DNA of 64,000 bases, taken from assembly GCA_905182555.1 (NCBI GenBank), contig CAJJBX010000009.1, positions 124,001-188,000 on the forward strand, in the 5' to 3' direction. The translations under genes were made by a program, and so were the position numbers. This document shows positions 36,041 through 45,752 of this stretch, piece after piece. The notes under the pieces were generated by a model. The model was not told where the DNA came from, did no database searches, and saw only the letters and a list, made by a program, of their open reading frames with translations. The stretch comes from an uncultured Ilumatobacter sp. (GTDB taxonomy: Bacteria; Actinomycetota; Acidimicrobiia; Acidimicrobiales; Ilumatobacteraceae). Each line of letters begins with the position of its first letter. Position 1 is the first letter of the stretch.

Positions 36041-37446
36041 CTGCTCACCGTCCGCTGATGGTGCTCGGTTGCACGTCTGATGCGGGCAAGTCGCTCCTCG
36101 TCACGGCGTTGTGTGCCTGGTTCCGAGGTCAGGGTGTTCGCGTCGCTCCGTTCAAGGCGCAGAATATGTCGAACAACGCCCGCGTCGTGGCGACATCTCA
36201 CGGCAGCGGGGAAATTGGGGTTGCGCAGTGGTTGCAAGCCAGAGCAGCTGGCGTGGAGCCTGATGTCCGGATGAACCCGGTGCTCCTCAAGCCAGAAGCC
36301 GATACGCGGAGCCAAGTCGTGGTGCGTGGCATCGTTGATCGGGAGTTGACAGCTACGCCCTGGCAAGAACGTCACGATGCGCTCTGGACACCGATGGCCG
36401 AGGGGTTTGATGCCCTCGCGTCCGAATTCGATCTCGTTGTGATCGAGGGAGCGGGGAGCCCGGCCGAGATTAACCTCGTTGATCAGGTCAACAACCGGAT
36501 GGTTGAGCACGCTGATGCTGCAGCGCTACTGGTCAGCGACATCGATCGTGGTGGATCGTTTGCCCACCTGTATGGAACCTGGGCGCTGGTCCCCGAGGCA
36601 ACCCGTGAGCGGCTCGCCGGGTACGTCCTGAATAAGTTTCGAGGTGACCCAACGCTGCTCGTGCCGGCCCCGGCGCGATTGACCGAGCTGACGGGAATGG
36701 CTGATGCAGGCGTCTTGCCGATGTTGCGTCATCGGCTCCCCCGCGAAGAGGGAGCAGTCGAGCATGGTGAGGCACCATCGGGCGCACCACTGGTCGTGAT
36801 GCCGCGGCTTCCATTCGGCTCGAACCTCGACGAGTTTCACATGCTGAGCCATGCTGCGAGCGTTCGTTGGGCGACTGACGTGGCCTCTTTCGAGCAGGCC
36901 GACATCGTGCTTTTGCCGGGTTCCAAGCACGTCGTTGCTGATCTGGCATGGATGCGCGAGCGCGGTCTCGATGTTGCGGTCGCTCAGGCGGCTGCTTCCG
37001 GGACGCCAGTGATCGGTGTGTGTGGCGGAGCGATGATGTTGGGATTGTCGCTCGACGATCTGACTCATGCTGAAGGCCTCGCCGGTGGATCTGCTCAGAT
37101 GCTTGGGTTACTGCCCATTCGGACGACGATGGTTGATGAAAAACTGACTGTCCGGTCGAGCATCGACTGGGAGGGCGAACAGCACGACGGCTACGAGATC
37201 AGATATGGCCAGGTGTCTGGAGGGGACGATCTGGTGATCGGCCGGAGCGAACTCGGCCCGGTCGCCTGGCGCAGCGGCAACGTCGTTGCCACCACGGTCC
37301 ACGGTCTTTTCGAAGATGCAGCATTCGTTGATCGGCTGCTCGGCATTCGCATCAGCTCGGTGCTGGACGACACGTTCAGCCAACTCGCTGATGCCGTGGA
37401 GCAACATCTCGACACGGAGCTGCTACGCCGCCTCATTTCGATGTGA
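36037..37446 (+). CDS. cobQ: Cobyric acid synthase (amidotransferase)
   Basis: CobQ/CbiP amidates four peripheral carboxylates of adenosylcobyrinic acid diamide using glutamine and ATP. The N-terminal dethiobiotin-synthetase-like domain has GCTSDAGKSLLVTALCAWF, APFKAQNMSNNARV and VIEGAGSPAEINL; the C-terminal class I glutaminase domain has the nucleophile in GVCGGAMMLG and the histidine in TTVHGLFED. At 469 residues it is complete. Start ATG overlaps the btuD stop. Its place after the uptake genes suggests the organism completes late cobalamin steps from imported or internal corrinoids. Confidence 0.95.
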   Translation: MTAHRPLMVLGCTSDAGKSLLVTALCAWFRGQGVRVAPFKAQNMSNNARVVATSHGSGEIGVAQWLQARAAGVEPDVRMNPVLLKPEADTRSQVVVRGIVDRELTATPWQERHDALWTPMAEGFDALASEFDLVVIEGAGSPAEINLVDQVNNRMVEHADAAALLVSDIDRGGSFAHLYGTWALVPEATRERLAGYVLNKFRGDPTLLVPAPARLTELTGMADAGVLPMLRHRLPREEGAVEHGEAPSGAPLVVMPRLPFGSNLDEFHMLSHAASVRWATDVASFEQADIVLLPGSKHVVADLAWMRERGLDVAVAQAAASGTPVIGVCGGAMMLGLSLDDLTHAEGLAGGSAQMLGLLPIRTTMVDEKLTVRSSIDWEGEQHDGYEIRYGQVSGGDDLVIGRSELGPVAWRSGNVVATTVHGLFEDAAFVDRLLGIRISSVLDDTFSQLADAVEQHLDTELLRRLISM

Positions 37447-37450
37447 CACT

Positions 37451-38470
37451 TCACCAGAAGCGGAGGTCGATGTCCCACTTGTCGGTGATGGTGTCTCCGT
37501 TGACAACCCACATCTGCTTGTGCTTGGCAACGGTGGGGTCAACGTGTGCCGGGAGCAGCCTTGTGCGGTCACCGACTTTCCAGTCGGTCAGCTCGGTGGG
37601 CGACAGCGTCGTGTGCTCGTCGGAGCAGAAGAAGACTTTGCCGCCAGCCCACGATGGCTTGCCGTGGTCCATTCCGAGTGACTTGAGGCCGCAGTCCACG
37701 ACGATCCAGCCTTTCGGGCTGACGGAGATGACGGTAGCGAGCACGCTGAGGGCGCACTCGAAGGGGAGGTCGAGCTCGAGGTACTGGGTGTCCATCAGGG
37801 AATAGCTACCGGCCTGGATTTCGGTGCACCACGTGTTGGAATCAAACGTGCCGGTGCCACCACCGGACACGATCTCACCTCCGACGCGCTCGGCAGCTTC
37901 GAGCAGGATCGACGTGGCTGCTCCGACCTTGTCGACACGTTCGCTGCGGTCGTGGACCATCATGAGATGGCCCTCGTAGCCCATGACGCCACGGACATCG
38001 AGACCAGCTCGGCGTGCCTTGTCGGCGAGCAGCGGTGCATCGTCGACCGAACAGCCGCAGCGGGGAAGGCCGATTTCGACGTCGATGAGCACGCTTCGAA
38101 TACCGCCAGCGATGGCGGCGTCGAGGGTGGTGTCGGAGTCGACCGCAATGGTGATGTTGGCGGCGTCCGCCAACGCCCCGAGGCGAGCGACGTCAAGCGA
38201 CTCGTTGGCGAGGAGGAGGTCATTGCCGAGCCCGGCTCTGGCCATGCCCTCGATTTCGAGGGGTGTGGCTGCACAGAATGCGGTGTGTCCGCCATCGGCG
38301 AGGCGGCGCGCCATGGCGGTCGACTTGAATGCCTTGACGTGCGGGCGGAGCTTGTTGCCCGGCAGGACGGCGTCCATCGCCGCGCAGTTCGCTTCGAAGA
38401 TCGATGACTCGACGACGAGAGCCGGTGTCCGAAGTTCGTCGGTTGTAGTCGGATCCAGTTCGTTGGGCAC
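37451..38470 (-). CDS. PLP enzyme of the D-threonine aldolase / D-serine deaminase family
   Basis: Fold-type III (alanine racemase-like) PLP enzyme, 339 residues. The PLP lysine lies in LRPHVKAFKSTAMARR; later blocks are VLIDVEIGLPRCGC, GVMGYEGHLMMVHD, VSGGGTGTFDSN and DCGLKSLGMDHG. Near the C terminus the metal site reads LLPAHVDPTVAKHKQMWVV. D-serine dehydratases have HxC here; HVD (HxD) is what D-threonine aldolases show, so aldol cleavage of D-beta-hydroxy amino acids is favoured. It starts with GTG and lies convergent to cobQ with only four bases between the stops. Confidence 0.83.
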   Translation of the reverse strand: MPNELDPTTTDELRTPALVVESSIFEANCAAMDAVLPGNKLRPHVKAFKSTAMARRLADGGHTAFCAATPLEIEGMARAGLGNDLLLANESLDVARLGALADAANITIAVDSDTTLDAAIAGGIRSVLIDVEIGLPRCGCSVDDAPLLADKARRAGLDVRGVMGYEGHLMMVHDRSERVDKVGAATSILLEAAERVGGEIVSGGGTGTFDSNTWCTEIQAGSYSLMDTQYLELDLPFECALSVLATVISVSPKGWIVVDCGLKSLGMDHGKPSWAGGKVFFCSDEHTTLSPTELTDWKVGDRTRLLPAHVDPTVAKHKQMWVVNGDTITDKWDIDLRFW

Positions 38471-38487
38471 CCGCCCAAAATATCAGG

Positions 38488-39075
38488 TCAGTGCAGGTTG
38501 TCGAGAAAGGATCTGAGCTGTTGGCGTTGGACTCGTCGATGTGACGGCGACGGGTTAAGAACCGCCTGCATGCTCAGTCCGTCCATCAGCGTGAGGAATT
38601 CGTCGGCGATCGCTTTGGCCGAACGACCTGCGTCGATTTCCTCGGCGGCTTGCGCCTGCTTCGTGTACCGCATCAAGACCTTTGTCAACTGGCGACGTTG
38701 ATCGTGGTACCAGACAGCAAGCTCGGGTGATCCAACCGATGCGGCGACGAACGACAGCTCGGCCTGCGCTTCCCCCAGCCGAGCGTCATCGAGCGGGAGG
38801 AGCTCGCGCATGAGCTCGCCAAGCGCATCCAGTCCCGACAGCCCAGCGAGGCGCTCGGTCAATCGCATGCGGATTCGCTCGTAGAACCGCTCGAGGAGCT
38901 GGCGGACAAGGTCGTCTTTGTTGGCGAAGTAGTGCGACAGCGCGCCCTTGGCTTCTCCTGCAGCGTCGGTCACTCGGCGCGTGGTCAACCCATCGAGGCC
39001 GTGCTCCAACAGCACCTGGCCAGCGGCGTCGAGGAGTTGCCCGCGACGCTCGACATGATCCACGATTTTGGGCAC
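38488..39075 (-). CDS. TetR family transcriptional regulator
   Basis: A 195-residue repressor-type protein. The N-terminal helix-turn-helix reads RGQLLDAAGQVLLEHGLDGLTTRRVTDAAGEAKGALSHYFANKDDLVRQLLERF; the all-helical ligand domain follows without family-level clues. BetI-like spacing suggests a small-molecule ligand. It lies upstream of the PLP aldolase in the same direction (17-base gap), so it may control that gene and itself. Confidence 0.9.
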   Translation of the reverse strand: MPKIVDHVERRGQLLDAAGQVLLEHGLDGLTTRRVTDAAGEAKGALSHYFANKDDLVRQLLERFYERIRMRLTERLAGLSGLDALGELMRELLPLDDARLGEAQAELSFVAASVGSPELAVWYHDQRRQLTKVLMRYTKQAQAAEEIDAGRSAKAIADEFLTLMDGLSMQAVLNPSPSHRRVQRQQLRSFLDNLH

Positions 39076-39094
39076 TCGCCCAACGTAGCTTCTC

Positions 39095-39658
39095 TCAGAC
39101 CTTTTCCATGCGAGTCAGTGGGCCCGCGGGGAAACGGATCTTGATCCCATCGTCTGCTGCAACAATGCCGCCTGCGATGACGACACCCATGACGCCGGTA
39201 CGTCCGATCTTGGGCCCTTCGGGGTTGTCTTGATCGTCGATAAACATCATCTTCATCAAGCCGTCGCCGACGGACTTGATCTGTGGGCACGGGTTGCGGA
39301 GGCCAGTCAGCGCCACCAGGGCCGTATCGCCGATGCGGAGCATCGAACCGACAGGGAGGCTGATCAGGTCGATTCCGGTCGTCGTAATGTTTTCGCCGAG
39401 TTGGCCCGCAACGACGTTGTGGCCCGCACTGTTGACTTCGTCAAGTAGCTCGCTCATGACGAGGTGGATTTGACGGAGGTTTGGCTGGTCGGGGTTCGCT
39501 GCCACGCGCGAGCGGTGCTTGACCTTGGCGCCTTGGTGGGCATCGCCGTTCACGCCCAGCCCGGCAACCAACTCGATTGATTCGCAGGTGGCCTTTGAGA
39601 AGGTGTGCTCGTCGCTGCGGTGGACTGCAGCGACCGCTCCAATCAGATCCGGATCCAT
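39095..39658 (-). CDS. MOSC domain protein
   Basis: A 187-residue protein of the MOSC (molybdenum cofactor sulfurase C-terminal) superfamily. GVNGDAHQGAKVKHRSRVAANPDQPNLRQIHLV, GQLGENITTTGIDLISLPVGSMLRIGDTALVALTGLRNPCPQI, with the conserved cysteine in NPCPQI, is typical. Such stand-alone domains are thought to bind or deliver sulfur to Mo-cofactor enzymes or act in YiiM-type reduction. It precedes the TetR gene on the same strand. Confidence 0.9.
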   Translation of the reverse strand: MDPDLIGAVAAVHRSDEHTFSKATCESIELVAGLGVNGDAHQGAKVKHRSRVAANPDQPNLRQIHLVMSELLDEVNSAGHNVVAGQLGENITTTGIDLISLPVGSMLRIGDTALVALTGLRNPCPQIKSVGDGLMKMMFIDDQDNPEGPKIGRTGVMGVVIAGGIVAADDGIKIRFPAGPLTRMEKV

Positions 39659-39689
39659 GTACTGAGCGTAGAGGACATACGATTATCCG

Positions 39690-40451
39690 ATGGCTGATGC
39701 GTATCCAGGTTTCCCCGGCGTCGACGCGTACGACACCGTACGTTCACCCGAGGCTGAGCGGGCACACCGCAAAGAGATGTGCTCGCTTGGTTATCGGATC
39801 TTGGGGGCCCAACGTTGGGGGCAGCTCGGCGACGGCCACGTCTCGGCGCGCGACTCGATTCTGACCGACCATTTCTGGCTCCTCGATTGGGGGGTGCCGT
39901 TCAGCGCTGCCACGCCGGAACAGCTCGTCCTCGTTGGACCCGGTGGCGATGTCGTTGATGCCGATGGCAACCCGACGGGTGCGGTCAATACAGCGGGGTA
40001 CAACATTCACGCACCGTTGCTCGAAGCCCGTCCCGATGTGGTGAGTGCATGTCACACGCACACGCCGTTCGGAACGCCGTGGTCGGCGAACGTCGAGCCG
40101 TTTCGTGCGCTCAGCCAAGAGTCGGCGGCGTTCGTCTTCGATCAGGCGCTGTTCGACGACGAAGAAGTGGAGATCCTGTCCACCGACGGAGGCAAGCGGA
40201 TCGCGGCATCGCTGGGTGAGGCAAAACTTTGCATTCTCCGCAACCACGGGTTGCTCACAGTGGGGCGCACTATTGAAGAGGCGGTCGGCTGGTTTGTGAT
40301 GGCCGAACGCGTGGCTGAAGTACACGTCAAAGCGCCGAACGGCAAGGCAATCAGCGACGAGGCGGCTGCGATTGCCGCAGGACCGATGGCGAACGAATTG
40401 ACCGGGTGGCGGGTGTTCCAGTGGCTCCGTCGGAGCCTGCTCAACGCCTGA
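39690..40451 (+). CDS. Class II aldolase / adducin family protein
   Basis: A 253-residue zinc-dependent aldolase-type protein. The N-terminal helix LGYRILGAQRWGQLGDGHVSARD, the metal-binding histidine pair in VVSACHTHTPFGTPWSAN, and the third histidine in LCILRNHGLLTVGRTIEEAVGWF are present. Members include fuculose-phosphate aldolase, ribulose-phosphate epimerases and decarboxylases; the glutamate typical of the sugar-phosphate aldolases is not clear, so the substrate remains open. It is divergent from the MOSC gene. Confidence 0.85.
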   Translation: MADAYPGFPGVDAYDTVRSPEAERAHRKEMCSLGYRILGAQRWGQLGDGHVSARDSILTDHFWLLDWGVPFSAATPEQLVLVGPGGDVVDADGNPTGAVNTAGYNIHAPLLEARPDVVSACHTHTPFGTPWSANVEPFRALSQESAAFVFDQALFDDEEVEILSTDGGKRIAASLGEAKLCILRNHGLLTVGRTIEEAVGWFVMAERVAEVHVKAPNGKAISDEAAAIAAGPMANELTGWRVFQWLRRSLLNA

Positions 40452-40570
40452 CGAAATGTCGCGCAGCCAGGCGCGGCTGTGATGAATTCCTGAGTCGCGG
40501 GGCCGCTTTCGATGCGGTAGTGCTCGGCGGCGAGCGCAGCAATTCCAATCACGTCGATCATCACGATGAG

Positions 40571-40771
40571 CTACGCCGCGTCGATCGACCTGTCGGCAAA
40601 GAGCGCTGGAGCACCGACAACGAGTACGGCATTGTCAGCCCAGGTGAACTGCTGAGCTGCCTTGCCGACGTGCTCCCAGTCCGGGTACTCCACCAGCATG
40701 TGGACGATCTGGCTGTGCGCAAAGATGAATGCCAAGTCGAAGAACAACTCGAGGGGATTGGAGGCCTCAAG
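40571..40771 (-). pseudogene. Fragment of a LtrA-like membrane protein
   Basis: One minus-strand frame reads SNPLELFFDLAFIFAHSQIVHML then EYPDWEHVGKAAQQF, the N-terminal signature of low-temperature-requirement A proteins, then DNAVLVVGAPALFADRSIDAA and a stop. LtrA proteins are near 400 residues, so most of the protein is missing, and no start codon is seen: the frame runs upstream into the end of glpX. It is a remnant or an assembly-collapsed gene. Not on the ORF track. Confidence 0.5.
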
Positions 40772-40775
40772 GTGG

Positions 40776-41765
40776 TCAGTAATCGATGGCGGCGAACTCG
40801 CGAAGTTTCGCCACGCGGTGACGGGCGTCGATCATGCGGACGGTTCCGCTCCGCGAACGCATCACGAGGCTTTGCGTTCGCGCGCCCTGTTTATCGAACC
40901 GCACGCCCCGCAGGAGCGCCCCGTCGGTGAGGCCGGTCGCTGCAAAGAAGCAGTTGTCGCTGGTGATCAGGTCGTCCTGCATCAGAATGCGATTGAGGTC
41001 GAACCCGGCGTCAGTCATGGCCGTCATCTCGGCGTCGCTTTGGGGAGAGAACTGGCACTGAATCTCGCCCTCCATTGCCTTCATGGCGGCAGCAGAGATA
41101 ACAGCCTCGGGGGTTCCGCCGATGCCCATGAGGACGTCCACGCCGGCGTCGGGCCAGCAGGTCGCCACAGAGCCGTAGACGTCACCGTCAGTAATGAGAC
41201 GAATACGACAGCCGCTGGCGCGGACCTCGGCGATCAGGTCGGCGTGGCGCGGCCGATCGAGGATCACGCAGGTGAGGTCGCCGACCTCCTTGCGTGTTGC
41301 CTTGGCGATCCAGCGCAGGTTCTGCGTGGGGCTGGCGGTGATGTCGATTGCACCGACAGCATCAGGACCGACGGCAATCTTGTTCATGTAGTACGACGGG
41401 CCGGGGTCGAGCATCGATCCGCGATCTGCAACGGCGATGACCGCCAAGGCATTGGTCTTGCCGAGCGCGGTGAGTGTCGTACCGTCGATCGGATCGACTG
41501 CGACATCGACCTCTGGCTGGCTCCCGTCGCCGACTTCCTCGCCGTTGTATAGCATTGGAGCGTCGTCCTTCTCGCCCTCGCCGATGATGACCGTGCCGGT
41601 CATGGCGACGGTGGACAGCGAGAGTCGCATCGCATTGACGGCCGCGCCGTCGGCAGCGTTTTTATCGCCACGCCCGACCCAGCGGGCAGCGGCGAGGCAT
41701 GCCGATTCGGTCGCTCGTACGAGCTCCATCGCCAGGTTGCGGTCAGGATTCTCGCGTGCGGACAT
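40776..41765 (-). CDS. glpX: Fructose-1,6-bisphosphatase, class II
   Basis: Gluconeogenic phosphatase converting fructose 1,6-bisphosphate to fructose 6-phosphate. The metal-binding sites are in [21 protein letters not shown] and [16 protein letters not shown], and [18 protein letters not shown] is typical of GlpX. 329 residues, ATG start. It supplies hexose phosphate for the glycogen and inositol pathways encoded elsewhere in the window. A LtrA fragment follows its stop. Confidence 0.96.
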   Translation of the reverse strand: MSARENPDRNLAMELVRATESACLAAARWVGRGDKNAADGAAVNAMRLSLSTVAMTGTVIIGEGEKDDAPMLYNGEEVGDGSQPEVDVAVDPIDGTTLTALGKTNALAVIAVADRGSMLDPGPSYYMNKIAVGPDAVGAIDITASPTQNLRWIAKATRKEVGDLTCVILDRPRHADLIAEVRASGCRIRLITDGDVYGSVATCWPDAGVDVLMGIGGTPEAVISAAAMKAMEGEIQCQFSPQSDAEMTAMTDAGFDLNRILMQDDLITSDNCFFAATGLTDGALLRGVRFDKQGARTQSLVMRSRSGTVRMIDARHRVAKLREFAAIDY

Positions 41766-41869
41766 TTCCGCACATTATCTGTGGTGAAGCGAATGACCCA
41801 GATGGCCAGCCTGATTCTGAGCTGGTTCTCGTTGCGACAGGGATTTGCCTGCGGGCGTAACATCGCGGG

Positions 41870-43602
41870 GTGCACGTCCCCCTGGAGCTGTTGACCGCCG
41901 GCCGCGACCTCACCGAGCCAAAGATCTCGCCCGATGGCCAGACCGTTGCTTTCGTGCAGCGGTGGCGTGGTGCAGCGGCGATCATGACCGTGTCTGTGGA
42001 TGGCGGCGCTGAGCGTGCGCTACCGCCCGACCCAGTACCCGGCCGGGGCACTTCTGGCGGCTGCTTCGATTGGCACCCGGACGGCACCGGTGTGGTCTAC
42101 GCGGCGAAGGGTGGCGAGCTGTGGTGGCAACCGATTGGTGGCCGTCCCGAACCGATCACCGAGCTCGAACGGGAGTGTCGGGCTCCTTGCACCGATGGCT
42201 CAGTCGTGGTGTTCATCGTCGACGAGGCCGAAGTCTGGGAAGTGCAGCTCGGGTCGGGAGCACTGCGGCGCCTCGACGATGGCGTCGACGCCTTCTGTTT
42301 CGATCCTGAGCTGGCACCCGACTCGTCGGCCGCTGTCTGGCAGGGGTGGAGCCCACCTGACATGCCGTGGGATGCGGCGCACATAGTGACGTGCGTGCTC
42401 GCTGACCGAACGTGGGCACGTTGGCGCCCTGAAGGCGCAGCGGTGCAGCAGCCGCGCTGCATCAGCGCCGGGAACACAGCGGTTGTCCACGACGCCAGTG
42501 GATGGCTCAACGTGTACGTCGACGCAAAGCCGGTCCTTGCCGAAGCATTCGAGCAGGCCGGGCCGACGTGGGGGATGGGGCAGCGGAGCTTTGTTCTGTC
42601 GCCTGACGAGAAACGGGTCGCGCTGTGTCGCAACGAACGTGGCTTCGGTCGACTGGTTGTTGTCGAGCGGTCGACCGGCGCAGTCACGAACATCGGAAAA
42701 GGCGGTCACGGTCAGCTGAGCTGGAACGGCAACACGATTGTCGCGCTGCGAACCGGTGCGGTCACACCGACGCAGATCGTGGCGTACGACCTGAGCGACC
42801 CCGACATCAAACCGCCCCGCACTGTTTTGGCGGTGGGGCCCGCCGAGGGCTGGCAGCAGTTCGAGCTGCCCGAGCCCGAGGTGATCGAGGTCGATGGGCT
42901 GTTCGCTCGACGATATGCGGCAGGCAACGGGAAGTTGCTGGCATGGGTGCACGGCGGGCCGACGGACCAGTGGCAGGCAGATTTTCGGCCGCGCATCTCG
43001 TACTGGTGGAGCCGCGGCTGGGACGTGCTGGTCGTTGATCCACGTGGGACAACCGGGCATGGTCGCCAGTTCCAGCAGGCGCTCAACGGTGGGTGGGGTC
43101 GCTTCGACGTTGACGACACGGCTGCCTCATCGCGCATGGTCACGCTGCGGGCTGGGCAACTCCTGCAACGAGTGTGGTGATGGGTGGATCGTCGGGTGGT
43201 CTCACCGTGCTTGGTGTGCTGGCCGACCATTCTGAGCTGGTTGCCGGTGGTGTGGCCTCGTATCCGGTCAGTGATCTCCGGGCACTGACTCAGGTGACGC
43301 ATCGCTTTGAAGCGCACTACTGCGACTCGCTCGTCGGGGAGCCCGCAGTCGTCGGCTGGGAGCGATACGACGAGCTGTCGCCGCTGCACCGCGCCGGTCG
43401 AATCGGCGCACCGCTCCTCCTGTTCCACGGCAGCGACGATCCTGTGGTGCCAATCAGCCAGAGCGAGACCGTCGTCGAGGCGATTCGGTCGAGCGGTGGT
43501 CAGGTCGAGTTTGTCGTCTATGACGGTGAGGGGCATGGATTCCGTGATTCGGCCAATGTTCGAGATGAATACGAGCGAACTGAGGCATTTCTGAAGCACT
43601 GA
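41870..43602 (+). CDS. S9 family prolyl oligopeptidase-type peptidase, one frameshift
   Basis: N-terminal beta-propeller (ISPDGQTVAFVQRW, FDWHPDGTGVVYAAKGG, FVLSPDEKRVALCRNE) and C-terminal alpha/beta hydrolase domain. KLLAWVHGGPTDQWQ and GWDVLVVDPRGTTGHGRQF lead to a frame change near 43130, after which LIAHGHAAGWATPATSVVMGGSSGG continues with the nucleophile serine; the aspartate is in LFHGSDDPVVPI and the histidine in YDGEGHGF. Joined, the protein is about 577 residues, slightly short but complete. It is cytoplasmic (no signal peptide) and presumably trims short peptides. The start is GTG 41870. Confidence 0.87.
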
Positions 43603-43629
43603 CGCGCTGACCGCAGGTATCGTGCACCC

Positions 43630-44427
43630 GTGGCATTTGTAAGCAGAGGCGGCGGCGCCGAACAACAGAACGAAACCGCCGGTATCGGCGAGACGGTCGA
43701 GTTTGACCCCAACGATCCGACATCGTCAAGGTCCACTACAACGTCGACGTCTGGAACCCTCGATCAGCGGGCCGAACTCGCCGAGGCCATGGCCCAGGCG
43801 CTGGTTCCCCATGCGTGGGACGACAGCGAACTCATCGTGCCCGAAGTGCACGAAGACAGCGTCGATGCGATTTTGAGCGGCTCGAAGAAGAGATCGGCCG
43901 TTTCCGATTGTGCTTGAGACCGACGCCGAATCGACCGAGTTCAATCTCGACGAGTGGACCGACGCCGACCGCACGGTGCTGAGCGAGGCGCTTGTCGAAT
44001 CAGAAGTACCGCATCGCTGGGAAGGCCACGCCGTCGTGGTCGCTGTCGAAGCCGAAGACTCTGTCGACGATCTACTCGATGCAATCGAGGGCGGTGAGCT
44101 GATGAACGCCGACCAGTCTGGTGACAACGAGCCGCCGGAAGGCTCGTTGAGCACGATCTTCTCGCTGCCGACAAGTTGGCCAAAGACCCGCTCGATGCAA
44201 AGTCCCGCAAGCAGCTGATCGAACTCTCCCAGCTCATCGATAACGGCACCCGCCGTACGCACTGCTCAGCGCACGTGGGCTGGCGCCGTTGCCGGCGTCG
44301 ACCGAATCGTGGAGCGGTCATGGCCGATGCCGAGGGTGCTAAGGCTGGCAAAGATGAAGAGGCCGACGGCTCCGACATCATTGGTTTGGCGCAAGAACTT
44401 CGTTCGCTGCTGCGACCGTACGTCTGA
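43630..44427 (+). CDS. Two-repeat acidic protein, unknown function, frameshifted
   Basis: Three successive ORFs of different frames appear to be one gene. They contain two copies of a similar unit: AELAEAMAQALVPHAWDDSELIVPEVHEDSVDAIL, and DRTVLSEALVESEVPHRWEGHAVVVAVEAEDSVDDLLDAI. The end holds a helical part (DPLDAKSRKQLIELSQLIDNGT) and GLAQELRSLLRPYV. Breaks lie near 43900, 44165 and 44270. The repeat resembles a small alpha-beta domain that binds nothing known to me. The protein is strongly acidic. It precedes a J-domain protein on the same strand. The unity is an inference from matching repeats and linked frames. Confidence 0.6.
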
Positions 44428-44465
44428 CCCGACAATCTGACCTGACGACTGGCTCATCGCTCACC

Positions 44466-45163
44466 GTGCTCCTCGCCGAACTGGAGATCTTCCACACGCG
44501 ACCCACCGTGCCGACACGCCGCGTTGCCCTCGGACACATGGTGCTGCCAGTCGATCCAGCGCCCGGCTTTGGTGGCCTGTTGCTGGGCTCGGTCGTCGCT
44601 GCCCACCTCGGAGGCCTCAACGATGAGCAGGTTGCCGATGCCCACCGGTTGATTACCGAGGTCGGCCAGGGCGGACGAATCGTACAGCCGCGGCTCCGCC
44701 ACCGTTTTCAGGTCGACCGCCATGGGCTCGCCGTCAGCACCCATCGCCTGATTGGCGACGGCGACGAGATCTCGTTCGATTTCAACAGCACCGGAACTGG
44801 TCTGAGCCAGGTTCTCGGAGCTATCTATGCCACGGAACGACTTGCGCTTGAGCATCGGCGAAGCGTTTCAGATGTACTGCAGAAGGCGTCGAGATGGCGC
44901 GGCCCGATTGGCGCGTCGTTTATTGCTCACCTCGCCGGATCGCAGACGACCACGCTCGAGGCGCTCGCCGACCCACTCGGGTGGGCGCTCAACGTCTCGG
45001 ATTTGAACTCGGCAGCAAGCCGCCGTCGAAGCGTGAGGTCACCTCAAAGTTTCGCAAGAGGATGCGCGATGTGCACCCCGACCACGGCGGCGATCGCGGC
45101 GACGCGGCAAAGGCGATGAGCGACCTGGCTGAGGCCCGTCGCATCCTCAGCGCGAAAAGCTGA
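44466..45163 (+). CDS. J-domain protein with unknown N-terminal domain, one frameshift
   Basis: The first frame gives about 175 residues of unknown type (LLAELEIFHTRPTVPTRRVALGHMVLPVDPAPGFGGLLLGSVVAAHL, DGDEISFDFNS). Near 44985 the frame changes and continues LGFELGSKPPSKREVTSKFRKRMRDVHPDHGGDRGDAAKAMSDLAEARRILS, a C-terminal J domain with the HPD motif that stimulates DnaK. One missing base restores the reading. A J domain at the C terminus with this N-terminal part is unusual and suggests a dedicated co-chaperone. The start GTG 44466 is a guess. Confidence 0.72.
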
Positions 45164-45173
45164 GCCTTCCCGC

Positions 45174-45752
45174 ATGGCTGAACCGAGTTTGTTTCTGTAT
45201 CCAGGTGCCGGGTCCGACCGCACTCATGCTCGGCTCCTGGCAATTGAAATCGGAGTAGCAGCACGGACCAGCCGCCTGAATTTCCCGTACCGGAAAGAAG
45301 GCCGCAAGGGGCCGCCCGATCGTGCGCCGAAGTTGATGGCATCGATTCGCGATGACCTCACCTCGATCTCTCGCCGCCGGAGTCCGCTGATTATGGGTGG
45401 CCACTCGATGGGCGGGCGGATGGCCTCGATGGTCGCCGCCGATGTCGATGGGGTCGGCCCTGTGAAGAATCTTGCGGCGCTCGTGTTGCCCCGACCCCTT
45501 CATCCGCCAAAGAAACCCGACAGGTTGCGCGTCGAGCATCTACCCGGAATCACCGTGCCGTGTCTCTTTATTTCTGGCACCAAAGACGAGTTCAGCACAC
45601 CCGACGAACTCGAGCAGTGGACCGCCACGATCTCGGCGCCGGTCGAGCACATCTGGCTCGACGGAGCGCGCCACGACCTCAAAGGCCGTGACGTAATCGT
45701 TGCCGACGCAGTTGCCGAGTTCGTTCGCCGCATCACTTGCGCGCCCCGCTGA
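45174..45752 (+). CDS. Alpha/beta hydrolase, KANL3/Tex30-like
   Basis: A 192-residue cytoplasmic hydrolase. The N-terminal LFLYPGAGSDRTH, nucleophile elbow IMGGHSMGGRMAS (GxSxG), LVLPRPLHPPKKPDRLRVEHLPGITVPCLFISGTKDEF with the acid, and DGARHDLKG with the histidine fit the small hydrolases annotated as KANL3/Tex30 family. The physiological substrate is unknown. It starts ten bases after the J-domain gene and converges on an MFS gene. Confidence 0.85.
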   Translation: MAEPSLFLYPGAGSDRTHARLLAIEIGVAARTSRLNFPYRKEGRKGPPDRAPKLMASIRDDLTSISRRRSPLIMGGHSMGGRMASMVAADVDGVGPVKNLAALVLPRPLHPPKKPDRLRVEHLPGITVPCLFISGTKDEFSTPDELEQWTATISAPVEHIWLDGARHDLKGRDVIVADAVAEFVRRITCAPR

